Positions 1 to 6,609 of a stretch of DNA of 25,110 nucleotides are shown here, piece by piece (the stretch's first letter is position 1; each line of letters begins with the position of its first letter). A program made the translations under genes and the position numbers. The notes beneath the pieces are model-generated. The model was not told where the DNA came from, ran no database searches, and saw nothing but the letters and a program-made list of their open reading frames with translations. This DNA is from JBLNDG01 sp050261415. Its GTDB lineage: Bacteria; Bacillota; Clostridia; Lutisporales; Lutisporaceae. The stretch is from NCBI GenBank assembly GCA_050261415.1, contig JBLNDG010000263.1:1-25110 (forward strand). The letters run 5' to 3'.

Positions 1-1339
1 TAATCCCTTCTATCAACCAGATTACACCAAGGTATACCCTGAGTATTGCCAGCCATAAAGTCGGTGCCTTTGCTGAAAAATGCCCTCCAAAAATTGACCG
101 GTTCTCTCTTACGTGCACAAATTCATGGACTATATAAGTCCAAACCCTGCTTAAACCGCCTACGCCGAACTGGTAATGCACATTCACAAGGTGCTTGATT
201 AACATTGCAGGAAAGCCTGATATCGATCTTCCACCCAAGTCTGCGACTGCATAACGGCTTCCGATGGATACCATTATACCATGATAGTTTGACTTGAACG
301 CTTTTGGAGAACCCTTATCCACCGATGCCAATATATTATGCACCGCCGTTTCCGCAGTTTGGAGTGCAGTCTCAACTATCTGGGGCATGGGCTTCTTTTC
401 GCCTTTTTCGTTAGGTTCCTCGTAATATGCGTTATCACCGACTGCATACACATTTTTGTAGTCTATGGACTGCATATATTCATTTACCTGTATTCTACCC
501 CTGCCACCGACGGTAAGCCCTACATTCGCTCCAAAATCGCTTCCCTTTATGCCGCAGGTCCAGATCAGAGTCCTTGCGGGAATCACTCTTCCATCCTTCA
601 AAGTTATCGAATCCTTGTTGACCTGGGTAATAGGGGCTCCGGTAATCACTTCTACTTCATACCTTTTCAAAAACCTCTCAGCCTTTTTTATCAAGCCCTC
701 ATTGAGAATAGGCAGTATTTTGACCATTGCTTCCACAACTACCAGGCTTACTTCACTTCTGTCGATTTCGTACTCCCTACAAAGCTCTCTTTTCCATTCT
801 ACAAGCTCCCCAATGGTTTCTATTCCGGTAAAACCCGCACCCGCCACAACAAAGGTCAGCATAGCCTTCCTCCTGACAGGATCCTTCTCAACCCTGGCCT
901 TACGGAACATTTTGTGTATATGCTCCTTTATTTTCACAGCGTCCTCAAAAGACCATATAGTGTATCCATGTTCTGCAACACCCGGTGTTCCAAAGAAAAC
1001 CGGTTCAGCACCGGTTCCGAGCACAAGATAGTCATATTCATACTGGGCTGTTTCAGAATAAAGCCTTTGCCATTTAAAATCCACATTTTTGACCTCATCT
1101 GTTACAACTTGTACTGCAGTAGGGCTGAAAACTTCTCTCAGGTCAATCTGCACTGATTCCGGGGCAACCCTGTTGCCTGCAACCTCATGCAGTTCTGTCA
1201 TCAGTGTGTGATAAGGCTTCTTATCTATCAGTGTGATGCTCAAGCCCTTATTATTTCTGACTGCTTTGTTTAAAAGCTTTGCCGCATGTACTCCTCCATA
1301 CCCGCCTCCGAGTATGACAACCTTCGTTTTTTTATCCAT
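1..1339 (-). CDS. ndh: Type II NADH dehydrogenase (NDH-2), 3' end beyond window
   Basis: Reading down from ATG 1339, 446 codons are open to the left edge with no stop, so the gene is partial. The family is a peripheral membrane flavoprotein that oxidises NADH and passes electrons to quinone without pumping protons. Seen: an N-terminal dinucleotide-binding glycine motif (VVILGGGYGG, residues 7-16), the mid-protein second motif (VVAGAGFTG), and the late FAD-contacting VYAVGDN. Typical NDH-2 proteins are about 400 residues. This one is already longer, and its end (LWLAILRVYLGVIWLIEGI) is hydrophobic, like the start of an added DoxX/DoxD-type membrane domain (inference). AAGGAAG lies about 14 nt before the ATG, a loose spacing, but no better in-frame start is visible. 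A palindrome lies at the promoter. The family is clear; the electron acceptor is not. Confidence 0.9.
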   Translation of the reverse strand, partial: MDKKTKVVILGGGYGGVHAAKLLNKAVRNNKGLSITLIDKKPYHTLMTELHEVAGNRVAPESVQIDLREVFSPTAVQVVTDEVKNVDFKWQRLYSETAQYEYDYLVLGTGAEPVFFGTPGVAEHGYTIWSFEDAVKIKEHIHKMFRKARVEKDPVRRKAMLTFVVAGAGFTGIETIGELVEWKRELCREYEIDRSEVSLVVVEAMVKILPILNEGLIKKAERFLKRYEVEVITGAPITQVNKDSITLKDGRVIPARTLIWTCGIKGSDFGANVGLTVGGRGRIQVNEYMQSIDYKNVYAVGDNAYYEEPNEKGEKKPMPQIVETALQTAETAVHNILASVDKGSPKAFKSNYHGIMVSIGSRYAVADLGGRSISGFPAMLIKHLVNVHYQFGVGGLSRVWTYIVHEFVHVRENRSIFGGHFSAKAPTLWLAILRVYLGVIWLIEGI

Positions 1340-1403
1340 TTGCTTATCATCACTTCCTTTATAAGAAGTATTAGCAATATCTGCAATAAAAATTACACAA
1401 AAA

Positions 1404-1463
1404 AACAAAACATATATAATATGTTTTGTTCAATACTATACTTCCGGTAAAATCAAATGCCAT
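1404..1463 (-). promoter_or_regulatory. Promoter and 27-bp palindromic operator candidate upstream of ndh
   Basis: A perfect inverted repeat with 12-bp arms (AACAAAACATAT at 1404-1415, ATATGTTTTGTT at 1419-1430) surrounds a 3-bp centre. A possible sigma-A promoter reads ATGGCA (1463-1458), 17 bp, TATAGT (1440-1435). It would start transcription near 1428, placing the palindrome over the first transcribed bases, where a bound repressor would block initiation. It does not match the Rex consensus (TTGTTAA/TTAACAA) that I would expect for an NADH-responsive gene. The palindrome is certain; the promoter and its use are inferred. Confidence 0.5.
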
Positions 1464-1508
1464 GCTATAGATAGGCATCTTCTATACCAATGCCTGGCTA
1501 TACATGGC
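1445..1508 (-). terminator. Possible terminator after the DUF2461 gene
   Basis: In the minus transcript, GCCATG at the 5' side (1508-1503) can pair with CATGGC (1464-1459). Nested inside are AGGCAT and ATGCCT. The sequence after it is ATTTGATTTTACC, which is only moderately T-rich. It starts about 18 nt past the stop at 1526 and overlaps the suggested ndh -35. The stem is interrupted, so this is a weak call. Confidence 0.35.
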
Positions 1509-1525
1509 TGCTCTAATTGTTGCTC

Positions 1526-2236
1526 TTATTCTTCTATTGTTTCCCCTTCTAGCTTTACATCCCATAGGTAATTGTATAGCGGTACGAGCTCTGAAAAGCC
1601 CTCCCTGATTACATCGGGCAGTTCATCCTCAAACAGCAGCTTATCCAGTTTGCGGTTGCAGGCAAGATAGAAGTTTTTCTTCTGGTACCACTCTTGAATT
1701 TCTTTGGGTTTAGAAGAATCCAGAATTTTTTTATAGGACTCTCCCTCGAGACTGAAGGTCCCCTTCCTATAAAATGATATTACCTCAAGGAATTCCTCGG
1801 GCCTGTCATCAATCCTTTTCCGGAAACGGTCCATGGTAGCTTTTGTTGCAGTGTAAAACCCCATACCATATCTGTAAAAATCCGGTGTTATCTCAAAATA
1901 CCAGGAAGGGCTTTCCTTCCAATCCTTTTGTGGCCTCTTAAAGGTAATCCATACATTGCTCCTGTAAGGGGATTTATCCTTGGAAAACCTTATATCCCTA
2001 TGTATCCTGGATATGGTTTTATCTACAGCCGGAGTCACTTCAAGCAAAGGATCCAGTTCCAGCATAAAGGATGAAAGCTCAACCACCAAACTTTTGAAAG
2101 GCTCAAGCACATACCTTGTATATTCCTCCCTGTGCTCCTCGAACCAACCTTTGGAGTTGTTGAACTTGAGACTTATGAGAAATTCAAGCATCTCCTTTGA
2201 AAAACCTTTAAAAGCACCTGTGTTTTTATTCTCCAC
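1526..2236 (-). CDS. DUF2461 / TIGR02453 family protein, function unknown
   Basis: This 236-residue protein matches my knowledge of the DUF2461 family (TIGR02453), whose biochemical role is not established. Diagnostic stretches are the N-terminal GFSKEMLEFLISLKFNNSKGWFEEHRE, seen as separate pieces around residues 10-37, then SRIHRDIRFSKDKSPYRSNV and SWYFEITPD. It has no signal peptide or membrane helix, so it is probably cytoplasmic. The frame is open up to an ATG at 2287, inside the upstream glycosylase gene. I prefer GTG 2236, because GGGAGGT lies 6 nt before it and the overlap then becomes a 25-bp gap. It follows the glycosylase gene and may be co-transcribed with it. Confidence 0.85.
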   Translation of the reverse strand: MENKNTGAFKGFSKEMLEFLISLKFNNSKGWFEEHREEYTRYVLEPFKSLVVELSSFMLELDPLLEVTPAVDKTISRIHRDIRFSKDKSPYRSNVWITFKRPQKDWKESPSWYFEITPDFYRYGMGFYTATKATMDRFRKRIDDRPEEFLEVISFYRKGTFSLEGESYKKILDSSKPKEIQEWYQKKNFYLACNRKLDKLLFEDELPDVIREGFSELVPLYNYLWDVKLEGETIEE

Positions 2237-2261
2237 GGCTCTACCTCCCGGTAAATCATAA

Positions 2262-2918
2262 TTATTCCACCTGATTTTCTGCTTCATCCAAATCTTTAAA
2301 ATTATCTACATAGCCCCTGTTTATGGCTTCCCACAGATACAGCGATGCAGCCGTGCGGTATGGTCTCCAGCGTTTGCTGCACCTCTCCATGTAATCGGCA
2401 CTTGGGTATGCTTTGAGCTTGTACAGCCACTTTATCGCCCTTTTTATTCCTAAATCCCCCGCAGAAAGCACATCAGGCCTTCCAAGGGAAAAAATCAGAA
2501 ACATTTCTGCTGTCCACTGTCCTATTCCCTTTACACTTGTAAGTTCTTCAATGACTTCCTCATCGCAAAGCAGCTCAATTCCATGCATCTGAACTTCTTC
2601 TGCCTGTGTTTTTTCAGCAAGGTCTTTCAGATATTTAACCTTTGGCCTTGATATTCCTATGCTTCTAAGCTCATCTTCCGAAACGGCAGAGATACTTTCG
2701 GGAGTAAATCCGCCGCATAACGTCTTCGCTCTTTCATAAATTGTTCCTGCAGCTTTGACTAAAAGCTGCTGACCTATAATCGACCCAACCAGGGAACAAA
2801 AATAATCGTCATCCAGCTTGATTGACAGCTTTCCTATAAGCGACATGAGCCTTGAAAGCCTTTTATCCTTCTTGCTCAATGTGAGCACTTCATTACTATT
2901 CAGGTCATATTCAAGCAA
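2262..2918 (-). CDS. DNA-3-methyladenine glycosylase II-like (HhH-GPD) protein
   Basis: This 218-residue protein belongs to the helix-hairpin-helix DNA glycosylases that excise alkylated bases such as 3-methyladenine in base excision repair. Seen: the helix-hairpin-helix segment VKGIGQWTAEMFLIFSLGR (about 129-147), followed by VLSAGDLGIKRA, whose Asp sits where AlkA has its catalytic Asp. The N-terminal TBP-like domain of E. coli AlkA is absent, as in many short bacterial homologues. The start is uncertain. The first usual codon is TTG 2918, but the strong AAGGAGG is 16 nt upstream of it. An in-frame ATA at 2927 has ideal spacing, and no ATG or GTG is available nearby. Its neighbours are DUF2461 downstream and degV upstream, each separated by a short gap. 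Confidence 0.85.
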   Translation of the reverse strand: MLEYDLNSNEVLTLSKKDKRLSRLMSLIGKLSIKLDDDYFCSLVGSIIGQQLLVKAAGTIYERAKTLCGGFTPESISAVSEDELRSIGISRPKVKYLKDLAEKTQAEEVQMHGIELLCDEEVIEELTSVKGIGQWTAEMFLIFSLGRPDVLSAGDLGIKRAIKWLYKLKAYPSADYMERCSKRWRPYRTAASLYLWEAINRGYVDNFKDLDEAENQVE

Positions 2919-2970
2919 CTTGCCTATATTATTGCCTCCTTCTGCATACCAATGAGTACAGTATTAATAA

Positions 2971-3837
2971 TTACCTTTTGTCTCCCATAAAGAAAAGCGC
3001 TAAGGCTCCCGGCCCGGTATGAGATCCTATCACAGGACCGATATTGTTTATAATAACATTTTTGACATTATACTGCTTTCGTATCATTTCCTCCAGACTT
3101 TTCGCATCTTCCGGGCAATCGGCATGGCTTATGGCTAAAACCTGTTCCCCGGGGTTAACGATATTCTCCTGGAGCATTTCGAACAGCGTCTTTATGGACT
3201 TTCTCCTACCCTTAACCTTTGTAACAGGAATAAGCCTTCCTTCATCATCAACATGCAAAACAGGCTTTATATCAAGAAGAGTCCCTACAAAGGCTGCAGT
3301 ACCGGAAACTCTTCCCCCTCTTTTCAGATGTCCGAGGTCATCTACGGTAAACCAGTGGTTCATTTTTAGCTTATTAGTTTCCAGCCAGCTTATTATCTCA
3401 TCCTTTGAGGCGCCTTTCTCAAGCATTTCATTTGCATAATATGCCAGAAGGCCATACCCCAGCGATGCACTTTTACTATCTATTATGGTTATATCGGCAT
3501 CTGTTACCTCTTCAAGGACTAGGTCTCTCGCAAGTTTGGCATTGTTAAGACTGCCGCTCAGTGCAGATGAAAAGCCCATGTAAATTATTGACTTCCCCTC
3601 GCCGGCAAATTTCTTGAACATTTCGCTGTAAACGTAAACATTAACCTGTGATGTCGACGGCATTTCACCTTTTCTTACTTCTTCGTAAAACTCTTTGTAT
3701 CCCAAGGTCTTCCCGAAATCGTCCTTGTGCTCCTCACCTTTGAAGTTGCATACAAAGTTAACTACCGGCACATCGTTCTGTTCAATATATTCCAATGGAA
3801 GATCCGTGCAAGAATCTATCATAAATACCGTATCCAT
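2971..3837 (-). CDS. DegV family fatty-acid-binding protein
   Basis: This 288-residue protein is a full-length DegV family member. The family binds a long-chain fatty acid; in Firmicutes FakB proteins present it to the kinase FakA for phosphorylation and entry into phospholipid synthesis. Seen: the N-terminal FMIDSCTDLPLEYIEQ signature, MPSTSQVN near residues 59-66 (the conserved TSQ loop), the GFSSALSGSLNNA serine loop contacting the carboxylate, and the late IGPVIGSHTGPGALALFF motif. No FakA homologue is in the window, so this may be an orphan FakB-like subunit. ATG 3837 is preceded closely by GGTAAGGTG. A promoter with a perfect TATAAT lies upstream, and the terminator of the preceding gene sits beyond that, so this gene probably starts a transcription unit with the glycosylase gene. 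Confidence 0.92.
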   Translation of the reverse strand: MDTVFMIDSCTDLPLEYIEQNDVPVVNFVCNFKGEEHKDDFGKTLGYKEFYEEVRKGEMPSTSQVNVYVYSEMFKKFAGEGKSIIYMGFSSALSGSLNNAKLARDLVLEEVTDADITIIDSKSASLGYGLLAYYANEMLEKGASKDEIISWLETNKLKMNHWFTVDDLGHLKRGGRVSGTAAFVGTLLDIKPVLHVDDEGRLIPVTKVKGRRKSIKTLFEMLQENIVNPGEQVLAISHADCPEDAKSLEEMIRKQYNVKNVIINNIGPVIGSHTGPGALALFFMGDKR

Positions 3838-3870
3838 AGCACCTTACCTACCCTTCATAATATTGATAAT

Positions 3871-3898
3871 ATTATAGTAACCATTTCCAGCAAATAAA
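3871..3898 (-). promoter_or_regulatory. Candidate sigma-A promoter for degV
   Basis: A perfect -10 TATAAT (3876-3871) has TTTATT 16 bp upstream (3898-3893), or GATTTA at 18 bp. The -35 is weak. It lies between the upstream terminator and the degV start at 3837, so a promoter is expected here. Confidence 0.5.
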
Positions 3899-3910
3899 TC
3901 AATCTTTATA

Positions 3911-3944
3911 TAGAAAAAGAAACTGCCTGCAATACCGCAGGCAG
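3911..3944 (-). terminator. Intrinsic terminator of the Crp/Fnr regulator gene
   Basis: A perfect 8-bp GC-rich stem (CTGCCTGC/GCAGGCAG, 3937-3944 with 3923-3930) with a 6-nt loop is followed in the minus transcript by TTTCTTTTTC. It lies about 95 nt past the regulator's stop and just before the degV promoter. Confidence 0.85.
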
Positions 3945-3976
3945 CCCATCTCAATCGAATGAAATGTTGGGGGTAC

Positions 3977-4002
3977 GTGCCGGAACCGCAAAGCCCCGGC
4001 AC
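3977..4002. repeat. Second hairpin between the regulator gene and degV
   Basis: GTGCCGG (3977-3983) and CCGGCAC (3996-4002) form a 7-bp stem with a 12-nt loop. No T-run follows on either strand, so it is not a terminator by itself. It could stabilise the 3' end of the regulator mRNA. Confidence 0.4.
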
Positions 4003-4038
4003 TCATGATATTTATCAGGCTTATCGCCGAATACCCGG

Positions 4039-4737
4039 TTATTCGTAAATCAAACCTCCTGCAAGTTCCTTCAGCTTGGCAAAATCCAGTATGGAAATGT
4101 TCCCGTTTTTCTTATTAATGATTCCCTTGTCGGAAAGCTCCCTGAGCACCCTGTTCAGATGCCTGTAGCTGGTGCCAAGCAGAGTTGCCATCTCTGTCAG
4201 GTTTGTAGTCTCTATCTCTTTGACACTCTTCGAGCTTCCTTCCTCGCTCGTAATCGAAATGATATAACTGGCAAACCTTTTTTCCAATGGATACAGCAGG
4301 TTTATGGATGTACTGTTCGATATGGTATACAACTTATATCCGAGGCTCTTTATTACAGAAGCCAGAAATACAGGGTCCTTACCTGCATACTTGTGAATAT
4401 CCTCCGTCCTGATCCCTATCATGTGGGATTCATTAAGTGAATCCACATTGCATTTTATCCTGTATCCGGACATAAACTCCAAATCGCCAAGAATGCTCAA
4501 TGGCTTGTTAAACCTTAAGAGAAGGGACTTGCCGTTTTCCATCAGTGTATAAACCTTGAGCTTGCCCTTGACATTGAAAAAGAAGTATTCAAGGTCATCC
4601 CCCGTGTTGCATATACATTCCCCTCTGTCAAAACTCATAAGGCTCATATATGGTCTCATATCCGTCTGAAACATAGTGCCGATGGAATACTCCCTAATGT
4701 ATTGCTCAAGAAGGTTCCTGTCAGCAATCCTCTTCAT
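4039..4737 (-). CDS. Crp/Fnr family transcriptional regulator
   Basis: This 232-residue cytoplasmic DNA-binding protein has a cyclic-nucleotide-binding-like sensor domain (about 25-125, with the beta-roll stretch FDRGECICNTGDDLEYFFFNVKGK, cited here only as a landmark) and a C-terminal winged helix (about 165-225: TEMATLLGTSYRHLNRVLREL). The pattern resembles the YeiL-like branch more than true CRP. I see no N-terminal cysteine cluster like that of FNR, and the ligand cannot be told. ATG 4737 has AGGAGG 7 nt upstream. It lies 77 bp downstream of an exporter gene on the same strand. A perfect 12-bp dyad (GGACATATGTCC) sits about 49 bp before the start and may be its own operator. A clear terminator follows the gene. 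Confidence 0.88.
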   Translation of the reverse strand: MKRIADRNLLEQYIREYSIGTMFQTDMRPYMSLMSFDRGECICNTGDDLEYFFFNVKGKLKVYTLMENGKSLLLRFNKPLSILGDLEFMSGYRIKCNVDSLNESHMIGIRTEDIHKYAGKDPVFLASVIKSLGYKLYTISNSTSINLLYPLEKRFASYIISITSEEGSSKSVKEIETTNLTEMATLLGTSYRHLNRVLRELSDKGIINKKNGNISILDFAKLKELAGGLIYE

Positions 4738-4785
4738 TGGAAATCCTCCTATTTTATAATATAGTTAAATAATAACATATAAATA

Positions 4786-4797
4786 GGACATATGTCC
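4786..4797. promoter_or_regulatory. Perfect GGACATATGTCC dyad upstream of the Crp/Fnr gene
   Basis: A 12-bp perfect palindrome lies between the exporter stop (4815) and the regulator start (4737), with A+T-rich sequence after it. A TTGGGA overlapping its edge (4800-4795) could serve as a -35, but no convincing -10 follows at 17 bp. Crp/Fnr proteins bind short dyads of this size, so autoregulation is a natural inference. Confidence 0.5.
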
Positions 4798-4814
4798 CAA
4801 TATTCAGAAATAAT

Positions 4815-6068
4815 TTATGCTGCTTCCTTCTGAGTCGTTTTGTTTGCTGTCCATTCGTCATATTTTTCAAGGCAGAGCATCAGCAATGCCGATACTGCTG
4901 TCATTGCACCCAATATAAGCCATGCATTTTCAACAGTAATATACTTCAGGGCACCGCCCATTGTCATGGGTCCTATTGCATAGCCGAACCCCATGATGGT
5001 CGGAAGCACTGCATTCATCCTGCCCCTATGGGAAGCAGGCGTATGATTTACTATAAAAGGCATAACGCTTATGGAAAGCATCACTTCTCCCACTGTAAAT
5101 ATAATCACAGACAGGAAAAAATAGGGCAGGTCATTAAGTATCCCAAGCATTCCAAAGCCTATTGCATATAGCACTATTCCATATACCATTTTGCGCATGT
5201 TCTTTATACCTTCTGTAAACTTGGTCAATAAAGGTGTAAATATAATAACCACCAGGCCGTTCAAGCTGGCCATCCACCCGAAGTATTGGGCTCCAAGCTC
5301 CTTGAAATTCTGCACTGAATGGATAGGAATCAGAAATGTCCACTGTGAGTAAGTGAAATTATAGCCAAAGGCAATAACTGCAAAGTATATCAAAATCGGC
5401 CTTCTTAAAAGCACTGATATTATAGAGCCTTCCTCTCTTCTTTCAAGCTTTCTGCTTTCATCATGTATTTCTTCCTTGGTATTTCCAAAGGTCTCTTTTA
5501 CGAACAGGAAAATAAGACTGATTGATATCAAAGCTGTAGCCGCATCCCCAATGAACACAAGTGGCAGGTACCTCCTGTAAAGGAAGCCTCCCAGCATAGG
5601 CCCGACTGCAAAGCCTATGTTCCATCCCAAGTAGCTCAGCGCATATGCCCCGGTCCTGTTTTCCGGCGTAGTAAGGTCGGCTATAAGTGAATCGTGGGAA
5701 GGTCCTGCTACACTCATGCATGCACTTGCAGCAACAATTGTATATACCAGTGACATTGACGGCGTCATGAAGCCGCATGCCATGTATAGCAAGGCAGCGA
5801 TTGTATCGAATATAATGATTAAATACTTCCTGCCTATTGTATCGGCAAGCTTTCCCCCTATCATCGATGCAATCGGGAAAAGCATACTGTTCAGGCTCAG
5901 GTAAAATCCTGCATCCTGCTTTGAAAGCCCTATCTTATCGGTCATTATTATAGTCATCAAAGGCATTACAAAACAGCCCATCGCATTTACAATTCGCGAT
6001 GCAAATATCACATATATCTCTTTGGGCAAGCCCCGGTAAGGGCTTAGTAAATCTTTAAGTTTAGACAT
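4815..6068 (-). CDS. Major facilitator superfamily exporter (DHA1-like), attenuator-controlled
   Basis: This 417-residue integral membrane protein of about 12 helices is probably a proton-coupled drug or metabolite exporter. Seen: MFS motif A between helices 2 and 3 (GGKLADTIGRK), a motif-C-like glycine/proline stretch (GWNIGFAVGPMLGGFLYRR), and the second-half repeat. The substrate cannot be read from sequence. The frame is open to a GTG at 6119, but that codon lies inside an intrinsic terminator hairpin. The real start is ATG 6068, with GAGGGGGG about 9 nt upstream. The gene sits behind a long leader (6069 to about 6392) with a promoter, a 27-codon ORF and mutually exclusive hairpins, so expression is probably controlled by antitermination. 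A Crp/Fnr regulator gene follows by 77 bp. The divergent neighbour is a MATE exporter. Confidence 0.9.
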   Translation of the reverse strand: MSKLKDLLSPYRGLPKEIYVIFASRIVNAMGCFVMPLMTIIMTDKIGLSKQDAGFYLSLNSMLFPIASMIGGKLADTIGRKYLIIIFDTIAALLYMACGFMTPSMSLVYTIVAASACMSVAGPSHDSLIADLTTPENRTGAYALSYLGWNIGFAVGPMLGGFLYRRYLPLVFIGDAATALISISLIFLFVKETFGNTKEEIHDESRKLERREEGSIISVLLRRPILIYFAVIAFGYNFTYSQWTFLIPIHSVQNFKELGAQYFGWMASLNGLVVIIFTPLLTKFTEGIKNMRKMVYGIVLYAIGFGMLGILNDLPYFFLSVIIFTVGEVMLSISVMPFIVNHTPASHRGRMNAVLPTIMGFGYAIGPMTMGGALKYITVENAWLILGAMTAVSALLMLCLEKYDEWTANKTTQKEAA

Positions 6069-6102
6069 TGTTAATTCCCCCCTCATAAATGTCGGATTCG
6101 CC

Positions 6103-6143
6103 AAAAAAAACAAAGTCACGGAACATTACTATTCCATGACTCT
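6103..6143 (-). terminator. Intrinsic terminator (attenuator) in the leader of the MFS gene
   Basis: In the minus transcript, segment C (6143-6132) pairs with segment D (6123-6112) as 12 contiguous pairs, two of them G·U, around an 8-nt loop. After one G, eight U residues follow (6110-6103). It sits 34 nt before the exporter ATG and downstream of the promoter and leader ORF, so it can stop transcription before the exporter is reached. Confidence 0.88.
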
Positions 6144-6248
6144 TTTAATTCAGCGTTTTGGTTTAAAGCCACGGAACGTCGGATCTTAAGCAGAGCTCAA
6201 AACCCTTATTGACAGTAAACTTCAAAGTCATGACTCTTCAGAAGTTTA
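6112..6248 (-). promoter_or_regulatory. Leader RNA with duplicated, mutually exclusive hairpin arms (A-B-C-D)
   Basis: Two direct repeats alternate along the minus transcript. A (6238-6229) and C (6144-6135) are identical at AAGAGTCATG. B (6177-6164) and D (6124-6111) share GTTCCGTG, then GCTTTA versus ACTTTG. A can pair with B over 9 contiguous pairs (6237-6229 with 6165-6173). B can pair with C over 12 (6176-6165 with 6143-6132, three G·U). C can pair with D over 12 to form the terminator. B:C excludes C:D, so it is the expected antiterminator. A further hairpin (TAAACTTC 6223-6216 with GAAGTTTA 6248-6241, orientation on the plus strand) closes around A and would compete with A:B. Pairings were found by eye without energy calculation. 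Confidence 0.7.
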
Positions 6249-6277
6249 TTGCCAAGCGACCCGCAACTTTGCACAAA

Positions 6278-6361
6278 TCAGCTATTATGCAGTACTATAA
6301 AGGCAGGCCGCTCCATTAAATTTTGTAGTCTTTCATTTGCAGTTCTATTGATTTTCATCAT
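6278..6361 (-). CDS. 27-residue leader peptide upstream of the MFS exporter
   Basis: A short ORF starts at ATG 6361 (with a second ATG at 6358) and ends at TGA 6278. A near-perfect Shine-Dalgarno, AAGGAGGT, lies 4 or 7 nt before the two ATGs. The peptide begins MMKINRTANERLQ and ends MERPAFIVLHNS. It is the first ORF after a strong promoter, and hairpins ending in a terminator lie between it and the exporter, as in leader-peptide attenuators. I do not recognise the sequence, and it lacks the Arg/Lys-X-Arg/Lys motif of macrolide arrest peptides. Arrest by an antibiotic or other ligand is inference. Confidence 0.7.
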   Translation of the reverse strand: MMKINRTANERLQNLMERPAFIVLHNS

Positions 6362-6398
6362 CGCGACCTCCTTTTCCATAATTTATGTGTTCTTGTAA

Positions 6399-6428
6399 AG
6401 TATACTATCATGTATATATGACTGTCAA
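6399..6428 (-). promoter_or_regulatory. Strong sigma-A promoter of the MFS leader
   Basis: Consensus -35 TTGACA (6428-6423), an 18-bp spacer and -10 TATACT (6404-6399). Transcription would begin near 6392, about 20 nt before the leader Shine-Dalgarno and roughly 325 nt before the exporter start. A strong constitutive promoter fits regulation by termination rather than by initiation. Confidence 0.85.
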
Positions 6429-6506
6429 TCGGCTTACATGAATTGTAATAAAATAGTAATATTATTCCTTTGCTGACCGGATAAGTATAATGCACAAAAT
6501 GCATGC

Positions 6507-6535
6507 TTCATTATTAAAGCCCGATATTATATAAT
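6507..6535 (+). promoter_or_regulatory. Candidate promoter of the MATE gene
   Basis: TTCATT (6507-6512), 17 bp, and a perfect TATAAT (6530-6535), about 75 bp before the MATE start. The -35 is weak, and other A+T-rich hexamers nearby could serve. The intergenic stretch 6429-6609 holds nothing else I can support. Confidence 0.4.
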
Positions 6536-6609
6536 ATATAAAGGTCTGTATATTTTACTTTATAGTAACTGCATAAAAAGCTATATGATATTGTTTATCG
6601 GAGGAATTT

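Noticed and set aside
338..1156. Long plus-strand open frames opposite the NADH dehydrogenase
   Set aside because: They are antisense to a gene with clear family motifs and show no recognisable domains or ribosome binding sites.
1404..1430. Rex-binding site at ndh
   Set aside because: The palindrome lacks the TTGTTAA/TTAACAA half-sites of Rex.
6069..6119. Extension of the MFS exporter to GTG 6119
   Set aside because: The added 17 codons are translated from the terminator hairpin and its U-run and have no ribosome binding site; ATG 6068 has GAGGGGGG.
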